A stretch of 35,673 nucleotides of DNA, from positions 1 to 35,673 of the forward strand of contig CALXXU010000025.1 in NCBI GenBank assembly GCA_944392765.1. Reading direction: 5' to 3'. Positions 1 to 8,478 of the stretch are shown piece after piece. The stretch's first letter is position 1. Every line of letters begins with the position of its first letter. This stretch comes from an uncultured Anaerobiospirillum sp. Its GTDB lineage: Bacteria; Pseudomonadota; Gammaproteobacteria; Enterobacterales; Succinivibrionaceae. The notes below the pieces were generated by a model, which searched no databases, was not told the DNA's origin, and was given only the letters and a program-made list of their open reading frames with translations. Made by a program: the position numbers and the translations under genes.

Positions 1-129
1 TAATTAGATTTATCTAATTGTAATTTATAATGTGATTCACTTAGTGGTGTAAAGCGTGGTTCTGCTCTTCGAGCAGTAACTGCACCATTAAGAGGCATCA
101 AAGTTAATTTATAACAGCTCCCTTTTCTC
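1..129. other. AT-rich left edge with nested inverted repeats
   Basis: No gene is visible here. The first 50 bases are AT-rich, unlike the array that follows, and contain an 8-bp inverted repeat at 2-9/12-19 (aattagat/atctaatt). A second structure is a 6-bp stem with a TTC loop at 62-76 (ctgctc/gagcag), nested inside a 5-bp stem at 45-49/83-87 (tggtg/cacca). The compositional step just before the truncated first array gene suggests a recombination or insertion boundary near position 120. The hairpins could belong to a mobile-element end or an untranslated leader; neither can be decided from this window. Confidence 0.3.
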
Positions 130-471
130 TTGAGCTCCCGAGCTTTGTCCTGTGCCGCCGTTGCGCAGATTGAGACCTACTTTGACGCCTTGTTCACCCA
201 AGACCAAGATGCTTTAGCTCAAGCAGTCGCTGATGCCAAGAATGTCAATCAGCTCCAAACCTTTGCAATGTGCTACCTCACCGCACTAGCAGCAACCGGC
301 GACCACTACTTTTGGTCTGAGCTGGCTGAAGATGGTATTACCGGTCGAGATGATCTTGATGTGAAATTTTGGCTCAGTGCCGCGCTCTTAGAGCACAGTG
401 CTACCCCAATCCCTGGCTTTAGCGCCGTGGCTGGTGCCAATCCTTTGGCCATTTTCAAGGTGAAATCATGA
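130..471 (+). pseudogene. 5'-truncated first copy of the tandem paralog array
   Basis: This reading frame of 113 codons (TTG at 130, no convincing ribosome binding site) matches only the C-terminal half of the next gene. Shared features are a CxxAVxxI-type helix near its start, then FWLSxALLE, a PGF turn and GxNPxA near the end, in the same order and spacing as in the 468-1220 protein. The N-terminal half, which holds the family core (FDxLVP...FYxxL...DPxxYR...FRTxLG), is missing. Its stop overlaps the start of the next gene (ATGA), so it was once translated as part of the same operon. I read it as a remnant left by a deletion or insertion at the left edge. A short expressed protein is possible but less likely. 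Confidence 0.5.
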
Positions 472-1220
472 TCACCACCGCGCTCAATTCCCAAATCTTA
501 CAGGTGGCCAGCTTTAAACCCTCGGCGACTATGACTTCCCTAGTCCAGACCATGCGCACGCCCGAGCGAACTGAAGCCATCGTGACCATCTTAGGCCCAG
601 CCATTAAGGCCGATGCTGAGCTGTTCAACTTTGTGGTGCCTGAGGTTAATGCTACCAAGATCAAGCGCTTTTACCAGGCGCTGCAAACGCTCGATCCCTT
701 GCTCTGTAGGAAGCTCAAGCCTTATCGCACCTGTATGGGCATGGTCGGCGGTGAGTGCTTCGAGGAAGCAATTGCGCAAACCAACGAGCAATTGCAACGC
801 TTGCTCAAAGAAGCCAAACGCCATCAATTACCCCAGGACAAATTAACTGAGCTGCGGGCACTGTGCTATCAGGCGGTAGGCACAATCATCCACTTTGGCT
901 ACCTGGTGGCACTGGCTAACGCTTTCCCGCACCTGCCCACTGCCCGCCCCGAGGACCTGACCGCCCTCGCCCAACATCGCAACGTCAAGCCTTGGCTGTT
1001 CAGCTTGGTCGCGTTCTACCTCAAGCTGCCAAGCTCAATTATTACTAAGTGGCGCACCACCACCAACCACGTGTTGCCTACCGCGCCAGCATTAAGCATG
1101 GCCGAGCAATTTAACGCCGCCTTTTGGCTAAGCTGCGCTCTGTTAGAGTACACCGAGCTGAAAGTGCCGGGCTTTAAGGAGCTGAGCGGCCCTAACCCTT
1201 TTGCTGTAATCGATGCGTAG
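468..1220 (+). CDS. array paralog 2, unknown function (250 aa)
   Basis: The function is not recognised. The protein is soluble, mostly helical by composition, with no signal peptide or membrane segment. The family core lies at about residues 53-99: FNFVVP, then KIKRFYQALQTLDP, then a basic RKLKPYRT and a Gly/Met turn. The C-terminal part ends with FWLSCALLE, a PGF turn and GPNPFAV, closely matching the truncated copy just upstream. The ATG at 468 is preceded by AAGGTG and overlaps the upstream stop by four bases. The next gene starts 8 bases after the stop. These spacings suggest translational coupling of the first three array genes. Confidence 0.8.
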   Translation: MITTALNSQILQVASFKPSATMTSLVQTMRTPERTEAIVTILGPAIKADAELFNFVVPEVNATKIKRFYQALQTLDPLLCRKLKPYRTCMGMVGGECFEEAIAQTNEQLQRLLKEAKRHQLPQDKLTELRALCYQAVGTIIHFGYLVALANAFPHLPTARPEDLTALAQHRNVKPWLFSLVAFYLKLPSSIITKWRTTTNHVLPTAPALSMAEQFNAAFWLSCALLEYTELKVPGFKELSGPNPFAVIDA

Positions 1221-1228
1221 GAGCTACC

Positions 1229-1939
1229 TTGTCCCCACAAATTGCCCAATTGGTCACGCATAAGCCCACGCCTGCAATGACCGAGCTTGCGGAGCGCTTA
1301 TTGACTGAGCCCTATTACAGCGACTTTCTTCAGCTCTACCAGCCGACAGTGGCGCACGATGCCGCTAGCTTTGAGGCATTAGCAGGGGACGCGCGTGCGG
1401 CGGCCCTTAGCCAGTTCTACGCAGACCTCCAAGCCTTAGATCCCGAGGCCAATAAAGAGCTTACGCTATACCGCTGCGGCTTAGCCCTAATCGGTGAGCC
1501 CAACTTTGCCTTAACCTTAGAACCTGTGCTCACCGCTTGGCATCAACTCTCAGCGCAAACGGGTGATCTGAGCTCGGTCATTCCTGGGCTGCGCCTACAC
1601 ACTTACCACAACGTTGCAAAAGCGCTTTATCGCACTGTGCTTGAGGTGTTGCTGCGCCATGAGGCCGAGATTATGAGCGCCGATAAGGATAAGATCCGCG
1701 CAATCATCTGGGACCAGGACGCGGGACTATGGTTAGTACGCTTTGCTCTGGCCTATGTGCGTTTGCGCCACGCCACCCCAGCTGAGGCTTGGGATATCAC
1801 TGATCGCGTTGGCAGCCTGAGCCTTAAGGACCTATGCGACAGCGCCCACACCTTATGCCACGATCTGATAAGATGCGGTATTGTCCCCACTGAGGATGGC
1901 CGCTATCTCTACCCGCTCTATTGGGTGATCGGCGCCTAA
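1229..1939 (+). CDS. array paralog 3, divergent, unknown function (236 aa)
   Basis: This is the most divergent complete member of the array. The core at about residues 48-90 keeps the helical FYADLQALDP and a YRCGLALIG segment, but the usual FDxLVP is replaced by FEALAG. The C-terminal region has the shared pattern LWLVRFALAYVRLRHATP followed by W and SLKDLCDSA, also seen in copies 4, 5, 6 and 8. The start is TTG at 1229, with AGGAG about six bases upstream, inside the short gap after the previous stop. No enzyme motif, signal peptide or membrane segment is visible. It probably shares an operon with the preceding gene. Confidence 0.75.
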   Translation: MSPQIAQLVTHKPTPAMTELAERLLTEPYYSDFLQLYQPTVAHDAASFEALAGDARAAALSQFYADLQALDPEANKELTLYRCGLALIGEPNFALTLEPVLTAWHQLSAQTGDLSSVIPGLRLHTYHNVAKALYRTVLEVLLRHEAEIMSADKDKIRAIIWDQDAGLWLVRFALAYVRLRHATPAEAWDITDRVGSLSLKDLCDSAHTLCHDLIRCGIVPTEDGRYLYPLYWVIGA

Positions 1940-2086
1940 CATGAGAGGATTTGCCCTTATAACCGACCCTACATAACGCGCATTAACGATACTGCCTACA
2001 GCACTGCGCCTGCCCCTCAAGTAAGCTCTGAGGACACCATCTACCAACCCACGCCCACAAGGCAATAGCTCAATTTGGAGGATCCC

Positions 2087-2782
2087 TTGGATTTCGATAA
2101 CATCAAGCAGAAAATGGATAAAACCGCCAATCAACTCAACCCAGTGCTCGAGAAAATTTTGGACGGTCTTCTCAATGATGATGCGAAGTTTGCGCAATTT
2201 GACGCCGAAATGCGTCCGGTGATGGAACACGATGCGCAAAGCTTTGATTTTGTCGTACCAAGCAAGCGCAAGAATCAGGTCAAACGCCAATTTAAGGCGC
2301 TCAAAGAGCAAGATCCTAAGATTTACCGCGATCTTAAGCTTTTCCGCACGGCAATTGGTCTGTTCTCTGATAACTTGTTTGAGAACGGCTTCGTTGCTCT
2401 TGTCAGCAAGCTCTCTGATCCCCGCAAGCTGGCAAACGAAGGCTTTGGGCGTGAGCACTTCTACCCGCTGTTCATGGAAATTTTGCGCTTCGCAACGATG
2501 GATATGCAAATGCAATCCGTGCTTGCGCTGATACGCAAGGGGGCCTCGACTTATAACCCAAGGGAAGTCAGTGACAAACACCGCATTTGGATGCTGCGCT
2601 TTGAGTATGCGTACATCACCTTGCGCCGTGCCAGTCCTTTAGAACCGTGGCTTGCTAAGCTCAGCCCTGACTCTGAGCAAACCTTCAAAGACTCTTGTGA
2701 CACCGCTTTTGGTTCGACCCGCCTGATGAGTCATCCGCATGAATTTGACGAGTTCTGGGATAAGGTTCAGGACAATCAATAA
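2087..2782 (+). CDS. array paralog 4, unknown function (231 aa)
   Basis: I chose the TTG at 2087 because GGAGG at 2077-2081 sits five bases upstream. A TTG at 2075 is in frame but lies at the ribosome binding site itself. The family core is clear at residues 53-99: FDFVVPSKRK, then VKRQFKALKEQDPKIYRDLK, then LFRTAIGLFSDNLF. The C-terminal half has WMLRFEYAYITLRRASPLEPW and a TFKDSCD motif. It is soluble and rich in charged residues. A 135-base gap separates it from copy 3 and a structured 234-base gap follows, so it may have its own promoter. Function unknown. Confidence 0.8.
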   Translation: MDFDNIKQKMDKTANQLNPVLEKILDGLLNDDAKFAQFDAEMRPVMEHDAQSFDFVVPSKRKNQVKRQFKALKEQDPKIYRDLKLFRTAIGLFSDNLFENGFVALVSKLSDPRKLANEGFGREHFYPLFMEILRFATMDMQMQSVLALIRKGASTYNPREVSDKHRIWMLRFEYAYITLRRASPLEPWLAKLSPDSEQTFKDSCDTAFGSTRLMSHPHEFDEFWDKVQDNQ

Positions 2783-2795
2783 ACGTACCTATCTG

Positions 2796-2917
2796 GGATT
2801 CCGGACCTTGACAAAGTTGGAAGTGATTGGAAGTCAGTTATCTAACCTTGCCTAGCTGCATAAATAGGCGGTTCTGAGATACAAGGCCGCGCCTATAAAG
2901 GCGTTGGTACGGAATCC
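2796..2917. repeat. long-range inverted repeat enclosing a small hairpin
   Basis: Between array copies 4 and 5, an 8-bp perfect inverted repeat (ggattccg at 2796-2803 and cggaatcc at 2910-2917) encloses about 106 bases. Inside it lies a small hairpin, cgcct-ataa-aggcg, at 2890-2903. A TTGACA hexamer at 2808-2813 matches a -35 consensus, but I see no matching -10 at normal spacing. The arrangement could be a terminator/leader structure or a small non-autonomous element. Nothing in it looks coding. Confidence 0.35.
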
Positions 2918-3016
2918 TGGATAGTTACCAATAAACGATCCTTGCTATGACGCCGCGCCCCGCTTAGACTAACAGCATTAGGGCATTTTGCCCCCCTTTT
3001 TGCCGGGAGAAAATCC

Positions 3017-3685
3017 ATGTCTGAGACGATCAACATTGCCGAGCAACTATACAATAAGCTGGGACAGCCCAGCATAGCGCAGTTTTTTGAGGTCGGTGAT
3101 GCTGAGCGCAACGCAATCGCCTTCCAATATAGCGCGCAAATAGTCGAGACGCTGTTGCAAGACGAGCCCCTGTACCAGGCTTACCTGAACCAGACCAAGG
3201 AAGCAATCGCGCAAGATTGCGCCCATTTTGACCGCTTGGTCGAACCTAAGCGCGCCAAGCAGGTACGCCGTTTCTACAAGCTGCTCAAGCAGATTGATCC
3301 CCAGACCTACCGCGATACCGTGGACTTCCGTACCTCCCTAGGCTGTCTGCATCAGTCTATCTTCGACCAATTCATCGCAGATGAGAGCAATCACTTAGAG
3401 CAAACGCTCGCACACGGCTTTTCTTTCAAGCCCGATCAGATTTATTTGAAAATCTGTGAAGCGCTGGCATACCAAAACATATTGATGATGGATCTCACTG
3501 CAGGGACACTCATTGTGGATGAAAAGGCAGTCACTTGGCTCCGTCGCTTCGGTTGCTGCTATTTACGCCTGCTCAAAAAGTCTGATCCGCAGCTGTGGCG
3601 CATCAAGTTATCCTTCGGCGACTTTGATCTCAAGACCATATGTGAGAATCAATTCCTGGAGTTCCTTCATTTCGTGCTTAAATAA
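3017..3685 (+). CDS. array paralog 5, unknown function (222 aa)
   Basis: This is a typical member of the family. The core at residues 71-110 reads FDRLVEPKRAKQVRRFYKLL, then KQIDPQTYRD and FRTSLGCLHQSIFD. The C-terminal half contains WLRRFGCCYLRLLKKSDPQLW and a LKTICENQFLEF ending. The start ATG is preceded by GGGAGA at a good distance. No signal peptide, membrane helix or catalytic signature is apparent. The conserved basic surface (PKRxKQVRRFYK) might contact nucleic acid or a protein partner; that is inference only. Confidence 0.8.
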   Translation: MSETINIAEQLYNKLGQPSIAQFFEVGDAERNAIAFQYSAQIVETLLQDEPLYQAYLNQTKEAIAQDCAHFDRLVEPKRAKQVRRFYKLLKQIDPQTYRDTVDFRTSLGCLHQSIFDQFIADESNHLEQTLAHGFSFKPDQIYLKICEALAYQNILMMDLTAGTLIVDEKAVTWLRRFGCCYLRLLKKSDPQLWRIKLSFGDFDLKTICENQFLEFLHFVLK

Positions 3686-3949
3686 GAGCAGTTCTGTGCC
3701 AGCACCAGCCTTGTTCCTGTATGGCGTGCCCAGAGGGCAGGGCCTTTGCCTAAGGCGCGGGCCTCATGCTGGTCAGGGGTTCCAAAAGTTCAACTTCAAG
3801 CAAGTGGCAGCCTAAGCTAACCAAGTTATGGCTGAAACGAGCCTACGTTAACCCATGCCATGGAGGGGCGCAACTTTAAGGGCGCAATACCCCAGACGCG
3901 CGTGATGCTGCGCGGTACCCCCAATATGCATTCCTAAACGGAGGATTCA

Positions 3950-4669
3950 ATGGGCGCAATTAACGATCTTTACGATTTTCAGCGTGTCTGCGGTTACGCC
4001 CCAGACCGCGATGTCTTGTTAGAATTGGCACTCAATGCTGGATTTGCCCGGAGCATGGACCAACTCGAGCAAGCTGCGCGCAAGCTCGTCGACAGCGTGG
4101 TGCTCAACGAAGAAGGCTACCAGCGCTTTATCGCTGCGACCCAAGATGAGGTCGACCGCGACAAGGCTCAGTTTGATTTCTTGGTGCCGCCTAAGCACAA
4201 AAAGGCTATCCGGAAGTTCTACCAATTGGTTAAGACTTACGAGCCTGATGCCTACCGTGCCATCCTGCCATTTCGTACCATCCTGGGATGCCTGGATGAC
4301 GCGACCTTTGACGAGATCGTGGTGGACTATATTCCGCGCCTTGAATACCAAATCAGCATCAGCGACACCTCCCGCATCATCAACATTGACCATATCTTGT
4401 GCCGTACGGTGCGCGCTCAACTAATTCAACTTAACGATTTGCTCCAAGACTTCCAGGCCGGGAAAGGAGATCAAGCTAAGATTGATCTGTGGAGCATGCG
4501 CTATCGCAATAGCTACATCCGCATTCTGCGTGCGGCCCATCACGAGGAGTGGTACGACATGTGGCCTGCTGAGGCCAATTTCCGCAACGCGTTCAATACG
4601 ATGTTTTTGCGCACGCTCTTAATGCCAATAATGCAACAGCGCGGCTTTTTCCCTGCAGGCAAAAAATAG
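3950..4669 (+). CDS. array paralog 6, unknown function (239 aa)
   Basis: This is the clearest representative of the family core, at residues 75-120: FDFLVPPKHKKAIRKFYQLV, then KTYEPDAYRAILPFRT and ILGCLDDATFDE. The C-terminal half has LWSMRYRNSYIRILRAAHHEEW followed by NFRNAFNTMFLRTLLMP, shared with copy 7. The ATG at 3950 has GGAGG six bases upstream. Copy 7 starts 11 bases after its stop, so copies 6 and 7 form a pair, and they resemble each other more than the other members (both begin with a short xAINDxxDF segment). Function unknown. Confidence 0.8.
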   Translation: MGAINDLYDFQRVCGYAPDRDVLLELALNAGFARSMDQLEQAARKLVDSVVLNEEGYQRFIAATQDEVDRDKAQFDFLVPPKHKKAIRKFYQLVKTYEPDAYRAILPFRTILGCLDDATFDEIVVDYIPRLEYQISISDTSRIINIDHILCRTVRAQLIQLNDLLQDFQAGKGDQAKIDLWSMRYRNSYIRILRAAHHEEWYDMWPAEANFRNAFNTMFLRTLLMPIMQQRGFFPAGKK

Positions 4670-4680
4670 GAGCAAAGCTC

Positions 4681-5372
4681 ATGGCCATCAACGACATCCG
4701 CGATTTCGTCGAACTCAATCCCAACGGCGTGGGTTTGGACGACCTGCCCCTGCTCAACGCGATCGATCCCGACGACCATTTTTCCTCGCTCAACAGCTTT
4801 GCCCACCAGCTGGTAGAGGACGTGGCCTGCAATGACGAAGCCTTTGCGCGTTTTGTAGCCGCAACCCAAGAGCAAGTGGAGGCTGATGCCGCCAAGTTTG
4901 ACACCGAGGTGCCAGCCGCTTGGCGACTTCACCTGAAGCCTATCGCTTAGTCACGCCTTTTGCTACTGCCTTAGGCAGCATCAACGATACCGTCTTTCAG
5001 GGCGTGATTGAGGCCTACACCGCCGAATATGAGCGGCAGGTGGCTCAGGCTCAAGATCCCACCGAGATCACGTGCCAGGACGACATCCTATGCAACTTGA
5101 TCCAAGCCCTGGGCATGCATATGCAGCAGCTGATGGGGGTGATGGGGGACTTAAGCGAGAACATGCGGCTGTGCACGCCCGAAGAGCTTCTCTGGTATGC
5201 GCGCTTTCGCAATTGCTATATCCGCTGGCTCCATGCGGTCGATGCCAAGTCGTGGTATGAGGTGGGTGCCCCCCAATATAGCCTGCGCGACTTCCTCGAC
5301 ATGGTCTTGCTCCACACCTTAATGGATCCGTTCCTGCGCGAAATAAACGCCGAGCTCAACGCTAAAGATTAG
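4681..5372 (+). pseudogene. array paralog 7, split by a net ~37-nt deletion
   Basis: Two overlapping frames (4681-4950 and 4920-5372) together cover one paralog. The first gives the N-terminus (MAINDIRDF..., ATG with AGGAG upstream) up to FDTEVP. The second resumes at TSPEAYRLVTPFATALGSINDTVF and continues to a normal C-terminus (WYARFRNCYIRWLHAVDAKSWYE). In copy 6 the segment between VP and the xPxAYR motif has 17 residues (51 nt); here only 14 nt separate the same points. The net loss of about 37 nt is not a multiple of three and explains the frameshift. Either half could still be translated, but the conserved core is destroyed. A sequencing error is unlikely for a gap of this size. Confidence 0.75.
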
Positions 5373-5406
5373 TGGCCATCCCCTGGTACCAAGCTCAAGG
5401 GCGAAA

Positions 5407-5458
5407 CTTAGGTGCGTTTAAGACCTAAGCTCAGGCAGGTCGGAGCAAAAGACCTGCC
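5407..5458 (+). terminator. paired strong hairpins after array copy 7
   Basis: Two adjacent inverted repeats lie in the 170-base gap after copy 7: cttaggt/acctaag at 5407-5413/5423-5429, and ggcaggtc/gacctgcc at 5434-5441/5451-5458. The second is a perfect 8-bp stem with a 9-base loop. No T-tract follows, so they are a possible RNA-structure or factor-dependent stop rather than a classical intrinsic terminator. Confidence 0.4.
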
Positions 5459-5542
5459 CCCAAGCTTAAGTCAGGGGCTTTAACGCAAAAGCTTACCACG
5501 TGAGCCCATATTTTGTAGAATTGGGAACCAGGGTACGCTTTT

Positions 5543-6172
5543 GTGGATGTTCCGATGCCCACCATTATTTCCAATGCCGAAGAGCTGGCGGCAGCCATTG
5601 CACGCATGCATGAGCCTGAGGCCTTTGCTCAGTTTTGCGCCCTGAACCAAGACTTTCTCAACGCCGATGAGGCCCAATTTGCGCAGCTGGTGCCACCTGA
5701 GCGCGCACGGGCAGTCAACACGCTCTATGGCGTAATCAAGCAATACGCGCCCGATTATTTTAAACTGCTGCAGCCATTTTGCACGTCCTTAGGCCAGCTC
5801 AGTGACGAGCTCTTCGAGCCTGTGCTCCACAGCGGATTGAGGCATGCGTCGCGCGCCGAGCTGAAGTGTGAAAATCTTGAGCTCTCGATCAACGATCTCT
5901 GCCTGCAAATTGTGCTGGCGCTCTTTGGGCAAGCGAGCAAATACTTCGACCAATTCAAAGGTGACTACGATGCGATGCGCAAGCACCAGCCTTCGGCTGA
6001 GGAAAGTCGGTGGTTAGCCCGTTATTACCTGGCTTATATGATTCTTAGCCATCACACCGATCCTGCGATGTGGGATCAGGTCGGTGCCTCCAACGGCAAA
6101 ACCTATCGCCAAGTTTGCAATGGGATGCTGATGATGTGCGACAAAATCGTCCGCGCCGCCCCCGAGAACTAA
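5543..6172 (+). CDS. array paralog 8, last copy, unknown function (209 aa)
   Basis: This is the shortest complete member. The core at residues 46-90 reads FAQLVPPERARAVNTLYGVI, then KQYAPDYFKLLQPFCTSLGQLSDELF. The C-terminal half retains WLARYYLAYMILSHHTDPAMW and a YRQVCNGMLMM ending. GTG at 5543 is one possible start; ATG at 5555 (four codons later, behind GTGGA) is the alternative, and neither ribosome binding site is strong. It ends the + strand array, and the next gene is convergent. Soluble, no recognised domain. Confidence 0.75.
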   Translation: MDVPMPTIISNAEELAAAIARMHEPEAFAQFCALNQDFLNADEAQFAQLVPPERARAVNTLYGVIKQYAPDYFKLLQPFCTSLGQLSDELFEPVLHSGLRHASRAELKCENLELSINDLCLQIVLALFGQASKYFDQFKGDYDAMRKHQPSAEESRWLARYYLAYMILSHHTDPAMWDQVGASNGKTYRQVCNGMLMMCDKIVRAAPEN

Positions 6173-6455
6173 CCCACCAAGGTCAAGCCGTGCCGACGCA
6201 CTAGCTTTCAAGCACACTCAGAGCAACACCAAGCAGGGCTTAGGCCCAGCGCCGTGCTGAACTCTGACTCAGCGCCATGCTGGGGTTTCATTCACAGATC
6301 GCGCTCACAGCGTCGTGCCCCAGCTTAATTATTAGATCGCGCAGAGGATGAGCCCAGCGCGGTTCTGGCAGTTAATCCTAAGAGCGCACAGGCCTAGCAT
6401 TGAGCTGAGCCTGTGTCTTTATTATAGGATTGAACCCGTGTTTCGGGCGCTATCT
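6173..6455. other. convergent intergenic region
   Basis: These 283 bases lie between the end of the array and the end of the - strand envelope operon. They hold two close copies of cagcgcc-tgctg (near 6250 and 6271) and a weak 4-5 bp hairpin around 6435-6447 (cccg/cggg). No gene and no convincing intrinsic terminator is seen. Confidence 0.4.
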
Positions 6456-7901
6456 TTAGTCCTCACCGCCCTGAGGTGGTGGTGGGATGAGGCCCTTGAT
6501 GACGCGATCCACGGCATCTTGCGAGTATGGGAAGCGCGCTTCGGTATCGGCCTTCTCCTCAGGGCTTAAGCCTTGAGCAAATGGGGCGCATTGCTCCTTG
6601 CTAAAGCCGCTTAAGCAGTGACCGTAGATGCTCGCACGCATGTTGCCGGTGTAGTCGAACTTATCTGAGTACATAATGCCCCAGATATTGGCCAGGACAA
6701 AGAACACGGCCGAGATAATGGTGGCCAGCTTTAAGAAGCGCGGCTTTAACTCAAAGTAGGTCAAGACCGGAATCATGGCAAATGGGATGATGACCGCGAT
6801 CTGCCAGAAGTTAAGCACCAGCGGGGCGGCGGCTGCGGCAATTAAGACTGCTAACAGGGCGCTGATAGTGATGGCGCGGGTAAAGCTCAGCTTAACGTCG
6901 CTCGCGGCCTCACTCTTAGGGAACTGTCTAATCGTAAAGTAATTGCACAGAGCCGAGAACAGCACGGTAGCGCCGCCGACAATGCTTGAAAGGCCAATCC
7001 AAACGTAGCACAGTACGGTAAAGGCTAAGGTGAAGCTCTCTTGAATTGGCGGCACAATTGCCTTCTGCGTGACCAAGAGCGAGCCAAAGCGCAGCCAATA
7101 GAGCAAGCCCTTAAACACCGGATAAACATTAACTAAGCCGTAGCCTAAATAGCGATCCTGGGCGTAAGCCGATGGATTGGTGAGCAGGCTTGGGTTGACC
7201 ATCACCACCTGAACAAATGGCCATAAGCTTAAGGCCACAATGGCAATGCCCACAATGATGCCTAAGTAGCTGACCTTGAGGTCACGGCGTAACCACATAA
7301 TACCGATCGTGGCGGCCAGCACCGGCCAAGAAAAGTGCAGCTGTAAGCAATAACCGACCGCTAAGACCAAGAGCAGCGAGAGCGCAAAGCGCAGAGCGTA
7401 GGTCAGCTCAGGGACGCCATACTTAGGGCTGCGCAGGCGAATCAAGCAGTTAAAAGCCAAGGCCGTACCGATCGAGAGATAGGCTGGGTTGTAGAGCATG
7501 GTTTGGTACAACATCCATGGGCTTAAGGCAAAGACGAAGGTACCAAAGAGCACGATCTTACGGCTATAGAGCAAGCTTAAGCCATTGGCGAAGATCAAGA
7601 TGCCCGCGATGCGAATGAGCAGCTGAAAGATGAGCAGCGACTCGACCGAAGCATGGATTTGCAGCGGAAAGCCAATGACAAAGGAGGAGACATAGCCCGG
7701 CAGATTGCCTAAGGCACTAGCCTCATTGCCCCAAGGCAGATACTCGCCCGTAAAGAGCGCGTGGAAGCCCTTGAGCAGCATCTGCTGCTGGTCAAAGGAG
7801 AAGTGCTGAGTGTTTTGGTAGGCGATCGAAGCTACAGCAAAGATCGCAATGACCAGCGCGATAATAAGGTAGTCTTTGACTTGTAAGCGCTCGTTAGTCA
7901 C
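6456..7901 (-). CDS. polytopic membrane protein, GT-C glycosyltransferase-like (481 aa)
   Basis: This is a strongly hydrophobic protein with roughly 10-12 predicted membrane segments. The first starts at about residue 12 (YLIIALVIAIFAVASIAY), and a soluble C-terminal tail from about residue 415 ends in a PPPP stretch. After the first membrane helix comes a loop with SFDQQQMLLKG. An acidic residue at this place is typical of GT-C fold transferases (ArnT/PMT type), which use lipid-linked sugar donors on the outer face of the inner membrane. That assignment is an inference from topology. GTG start at 7901 with AGGTG upstream, 12 bases after the stop of the secreted protein gene. It is the last gene of a three-gene operon. 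Confidence 0.6.
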   Translation of the reverse strand: MTNERLQVKDYLIIALVIAIFAVASIAYQNTQHFSFDQQQMLLKGFHALFTGEYLPWGNEASALGNLPGYVSSFVIGFPLQIHASVESLLIFQLLIRIAGILIFANGLSLLYSRKIVLFGTFVFALSPWMLYQTMLYNPAYLSIGTALAFNCLIRLRSPKYGVPELTYALRFALSLLLVLAVGYCLQLHFSWPVLAATIGIMWLRRDLKVSYLGIIVGIAIVALSLWPFVQVVMVNPSLLTNPSAYAQDRYLGYGLVNVYPVFKGLLYWLRFGSLLVTQKAIVPPIQESFTLAFTVLCYVWIGLSSIVGGATVLFSALCNYFTIRQFPKSEAASDVKLSFTRAITISALLAVLIAAAAAPLVLNFWQIAVIIPFAMIPVLTYFELKPRFLKLATIISAVFFVLANIWGIMYSDKFDYTGNMRASIYGHCLSGFSKEQCAPFAQGLSPEEKADTEARFPYSQDAVDRVIKGLIPPPPQGGED

Positions 7902-7913
7902 GGCACACCTGCT

Positions 7914-8351
7914 CTATTGGTTGGATTGATTAATTGGACCTAGGGTAATGACCGCCATACCGTTGTCAGCATAGCCGCGCGAGAAGGAGACCACGGCATC
8001 AGGGCGCTCGACCCCCTCCGGCTTTTGCACATACTTAAAGGTGCGATAGTAAATCGGCAGATCGAGACTGCCGCCCCCTCCTGACACCTGTTGGCCGCCT
8101 TGGAACTCGCCGTAGATGTAGAAGATGTTGTTATCGCTATCTAAGTTGATATTGGCGCGGGCGCCTGCCTCCAAGGTGTACCAGCCCTCGACCATCCACG
8201 ACTTGCCGTCGTAGTCTAGGTACGCCACCGCCATCGACACCGGCACATGCGCGACATTCTTACACTCTAAGGTTAGGGCCGCCGCACTGGTAGCGCTCAG
8301 CCAAGAGGCCATACACAGACCCCCGACCAAGGTGAGCTGGCTCCACTTCAT
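7914..8351 (-). CDS. secreted DUF1036-like protein (145 aa)
   Basis: The ATG at 8351 is chosen because GAGGAG lies seven bases upstream and a normal signal peptide follows (MKWSQLTLVGGLCMASWLSA, then TSAAA with likely cleavage around residues 23-26). The longer in-frame extension has no binding site. The mature part has one N-terminal cysteine (LECKN), then VAYLDYDGKSWMVEGWYTLE and a G-A turn, then IFYIYGEF. This matches the pattern I remember for DUF1036 domains (C-N, W-x-x-GWY, Y-x-Y). The domain's function is unknown. Position two in the operon, 12 bases before the membrane protein gene, suggests a periplasmic partner. Confidence 0.65.
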   Translation of the reverse strand: MKWSQLTLVGGLCMASWLSATSAAALTLECKNVAHVPVSMAVAYLDYDGKSWMVEGWYTLEAGARANINLDSDNNIFYIYGEFQGGQQVSGGGGSLDLPIYYRTFKYVQKPEGVERPDAVVSFSRGYADNGMAVITLGPINQSNQ

Positions 8352-8478
8352 AAGTTTTCTCCTCTCGGGGCTTACACCCCACCACTCAAACTGACCCGAG
8401 TCCTCAAGCTGAGCCCTATCTCCATTGACACGGCTCACTTAGCTTACTTCGGCTTAATTATCGCTAACTTAGGCTCTC

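Noticed and set aside
62-87. Possible tRNA or rRNA fragment at the left edge because of the stable hairpins
   Set aside because: No acceptor stem, T-loop or other conserved RNA motif can be placed; only short nested stems are present.
1853-2581. A 242-codon - strand open frame overlapping array copies 3 and 4
   Set aside because: It lies opposite two + strand genes whose homology to the other array members is clear. It has no paralog in the other copies and no binding site that I can see.
2808-2813. TTGACA as a promoter of array copy 5
   Set aside because: No -10 hexamer lies 16-18 bases downstream, so the consensus -35 alone is not enough.
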